Positions 51,982 to 53,551 of a DNA stretch of 53,551 bases are shown piece by piece. The notes beneath the pieces are model-generated. The model did no database searches. It saw only the letters and a program-made list of their open reading frames with translations, and was not told the DNA's origin. A program made the position numbers and the translations under genes. Positions within the stretch are counted from its first letter, which is position 1, and every line of letters starts with the position of its first letter. Origin of the DNA: Lysobacterales bacterium (lineage in GTDB: Bacteria; Pseudomonadota; Gammaproteobacteria; Xanthomonadales; SZUA-36); NCBI GenBank assembly GCA_014238945.1, contig JABAAB010000112.1:1-53551 (forward strand), read 5' to 3'.

Positions 51982-51994
51982 GGTAGTAACTACC
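51982..51994. promoter_or_regulatory. Palindrome in the CadC-DUF1800 intergenic region
   Basis: GGTAGT-A-ACTACC is a perfect inverted repeat with 6-bp arms, lying 163 bp from the regulator start and 130 bp from the DUF1800 start. It could be an operator for either. The rest of 51820-52123 contains no gene and no promoter that I can defend. Confidence 0.35.
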
Positions 51995-52123
51995 GGACCA
52001 GCGCGACATGGAAGTGTTTCATCGTTTCACCCAGATGTTAAGCTTTGAGACCTTGGTAATGATAAAGTTCTGCGCCGGTCGGCAGAGTCATTCACTCAAG
52101 CACGGATGCAAGTGAATCAGGTT

Positions 52124-53551
52124 ATGGATAACAGACGACGCACCATTTTAAAGGGTACCGCTGCGGCTATTGCCGCCACTGGTATTGCCGGTGGTGGCCT
52201 GTCAAGAGCAGCAGTAGCCGCCGGTCAGGAGCAACAATTCAATGGTCTCAAGCCATTGTTTTCAAGTCTCCAAAACCTCAAGGCATTGCAAACACCTGCC
52301 GCCGGTGCACTTTCCACAACACCCGATCAACACGTTCGCGCATTGCGCAGGTTGACCTATGGGTACCAACCCCAGGACCTGGTCGACCTGATGGCCCTGG
52401 GGGACAGTTTCGATGAACGTCTCGCCACTTATGTCGATAACCAGTTGAATGGATATCAGCCAGGCTATCCGCCGCTTAATGATCCATCGTTGAGTGCCAT
52501 AGTCAATGACCAGCAAACCAACTGGCTGACCCTCGATGACACGCTGGCCAAACTGTGGCAGGAACGGGTGGTGGCAGAACCGGAATGGCCGTTGTACCAG
52601 TACCCGGCGATGGAAACCCAGTTCATGGCCATCAACCGGGCAGTATACAGCCAGTGGCAATTGGCCGAGGTGCTGGCGGATTTCTGGCACACGCATTTCA
52701 GTGTCGAAGGTGTCCGCTTCGGTATTGCACCGGTGTTTGTCCACTATGACCGTGACGTGATCCGCCCCAATATGCTGGGAAATTTTCGCCAGATGCTGGA
52801 AGCGGTGACCCAGAGCACGGCAATGATGTACTACCTGGACAACGTATCCAATACCTTGTGGGGACCGAATGAGAACTTTGCCCGCGAGTTGCAGGAATTA
52901 CATACCCTGGGCGCGGTCAACTCATTTGGCTTCACAGCGGAGAACGAGATTCCCCCAGCCACCCCTCTTGCCGGTTCCTCAGCGGTCCTGCCCGAGGGGC
53001 TCAAAGCCGGATACTCGGAACTTGACGTGGCACAGGTGACCCTGTGCCTGACCGGGTGGACCATCAGCAATGAATGGTCGGATACCTTGAATACCGGTCA
53101 ATATATTTACTACGACGAGTGGCATGAACCCGCCAGCAAGCGGGTACTGGGGGTCGATATCACCTCCAGTGGTGAAGACGAGACCAAGGAGGTGCTGGAC
53201 TTGCTGGCCAGGCATCCGGAAACAGCCCGTTACGTGTGTCGTAAACTGTGCCGGCGACTGATCAGTGATGACCCGCCCGAATCGGTAGTTGAAGCCGCGG
53301 CCATCGTGTTTAATGATCAATGGCAGGCTGCCGATCAACTAAAACAGGTGACCCGAAGCATCATTTTATCTCCTGAATTCAAGGATGCGTCGAACTGGGG
53401 GGCCAAGACGCGAAGACCATTTGAAATCATCGCCGGTACCATGCGCAGTGTGGGTGGAACCGGCGAACACCTGGTGCGCCCCAATTACTGGTCTGACTGG
53501 ATCGACAACCTGGCCGAAGGCAGAAATTTCCAGTTCAGTATCGACCTGTAC
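52124..53551 (+). CDS. DUF1800 family protein with Tat signal (partial, runs off the window)
   Basis: From ATG 52124 a frame stays open for 476 codons to the window edge. The N-terminus NRRRTILKG followed by an Ala-rich hydrophobic stretch is a twin-arginine signal. The body shows the DUF1800 pattern: HVRALRRLTYG, LADFWHTHFSVEG, FARELQELHTLGAV and ARYVCRKLCRRLIS. The family is exported, of unknown function, and is nearly always paired with a DUF1501 gene, which would lie just beyond the edge. There is no obvious ribosome site. Confidence 0.85.
   Translation, partial: MDNRRRTILKGTAAAIAATGIAGGGLSRAAVAAGQEQQFNGLKPLFSSLQNLKALQTPAAGALSTTPDQHVRALRRLTYGYQPQDLVDLMALGDSFDERLATYVDNQLNGYQPGYPPLNDPSLSAIVNDQQTNWLTLDDTLAKLWQERVVAEPEWPLYQYPAMETQFMAINRAVYSQWQLAEVLADFWHTHFSVEGVRFGIAPVFVHYDRDVIRPNMLGNFRQMLEAVTQSTAMMYYLDNVSNTLWGPNENFARELQELHTLGAVNSFGFTAENEIPPATPLAGSSAVLPEGLKAGYSELDVAQVTLCLTGWTISNEWSDTLNTGQYIYYDEWHEPASKRVLGVDITSSGEDETKEVLDLLARHPETARYVCRKLCRRLISDDPPESVVEAAAIVFNDQWQAADQLKQVTRSIILSPEFKDASNWGAKTRRPFEIIAGTMRSVGGTGEHLVRPNYWSDWIDNLAEGRNFQFSIDLY

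Noticed and set aside
1-53551. CRISPR arrays, tRNA/rRNA genes, insertion sequences, prophage
   Set aside because: I saw no spaced direct repeats, no tRNA-like cloverleaf segments, no transposase or integrase motifs and no phage structural genes. A dedicated scan (tRNAscan, minced, ISfinder) would be needed to exclude small or degraded ones.

Overview
The window reads as a chromosomal segment of a heterotrophic gammaproteobacterium, probably marine or sediment-dwelling. This is inferred from gene content only: YceH, ArfB, RecQ, a TRAP transporter with a TatT lipoprotein, a CadC-type regulator, a DUF1800 Tat protein and secreted proteins of gammaproteobacterial style. I see no rRNA, tRNA, CRISPR array or insertion sequence. 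The two ends cut genes: the tail of a DUF222/HNH-type protein on the left and a DUF1800 protein on the right.

Layout. 1-1563: HNH tail, an OsmC/YhfA protein and a HigB-HigA toxin-antitoxin pair with its own promoter and operator. 1582-17320: the centrepiece. A divergent thiolase faces a 12-gene, tightly coupled operon encoding an acyl-CoA synthetase, a two-subunit HyuA/HyuB (acetone carboxylase / N-methylhydantoinase superfamily) enzyme, an acyl-CoA dehydrogenase, a two-subunit B12-dependent acyl-CoA mutase, a three-subunit molybdenum hydroxylase, a class III CoA transferase, a GNAT protein and a cysteine-free Rrf2 regulator. CoA ligase plus carboxylase plus thiolase resembles the logic of ketone catabolism. 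The mutase active site matches neither methylmalonyl-CoA, isobutyryl-CoA nor 2-hydroxyisobutyryl-CoA mutase, so the substrate is unknown and may be new.

17365-31890: ArfB, kynureninase, a short RdhA/QueG-like B12/Fe-S protein, broken MOSC and hybrid histidine-kinase genes, a crotonase, a WbsX-like protein, a broken serine hydrolase, secreted proteins, a class V PLP enzyme and an EamA exporter. 32076-37011: RecQ, YceH, an ornithine-decarboxylase-like enzyme and a nuclease-fold protein lacking its catalytic arginines.

37227-43778: a Fur-box-controlled operon (porin, FMN-binding protein, PepSY membrane protein) that looks like an envelope redox/iron system, divergent from a three-gene operon of a di-heme MauG/CcP-type enzyme, a beta-helix protein with a C-terminal cytochrome c, and a TPR protein. 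43973-47189: a broken alpha/beta hydrolase, a methyltransferase and a MoxR/VWA pair. 47210-51819: a TRAP locus (fused DctQM, TatT, CadC-like regulator) whose substrate-binding protein is reduced to a remnant. 52124-end: a Tat-exported DUF1800 protein.

A recurring theme is gene decay. At least five genes carry stops, frameshifts or internal deletions, while the 14-kb catabolic operon is fully intact. Some single-base frameshifts could be sequencing errors; the internal deletions cannot be explained that way so easily.
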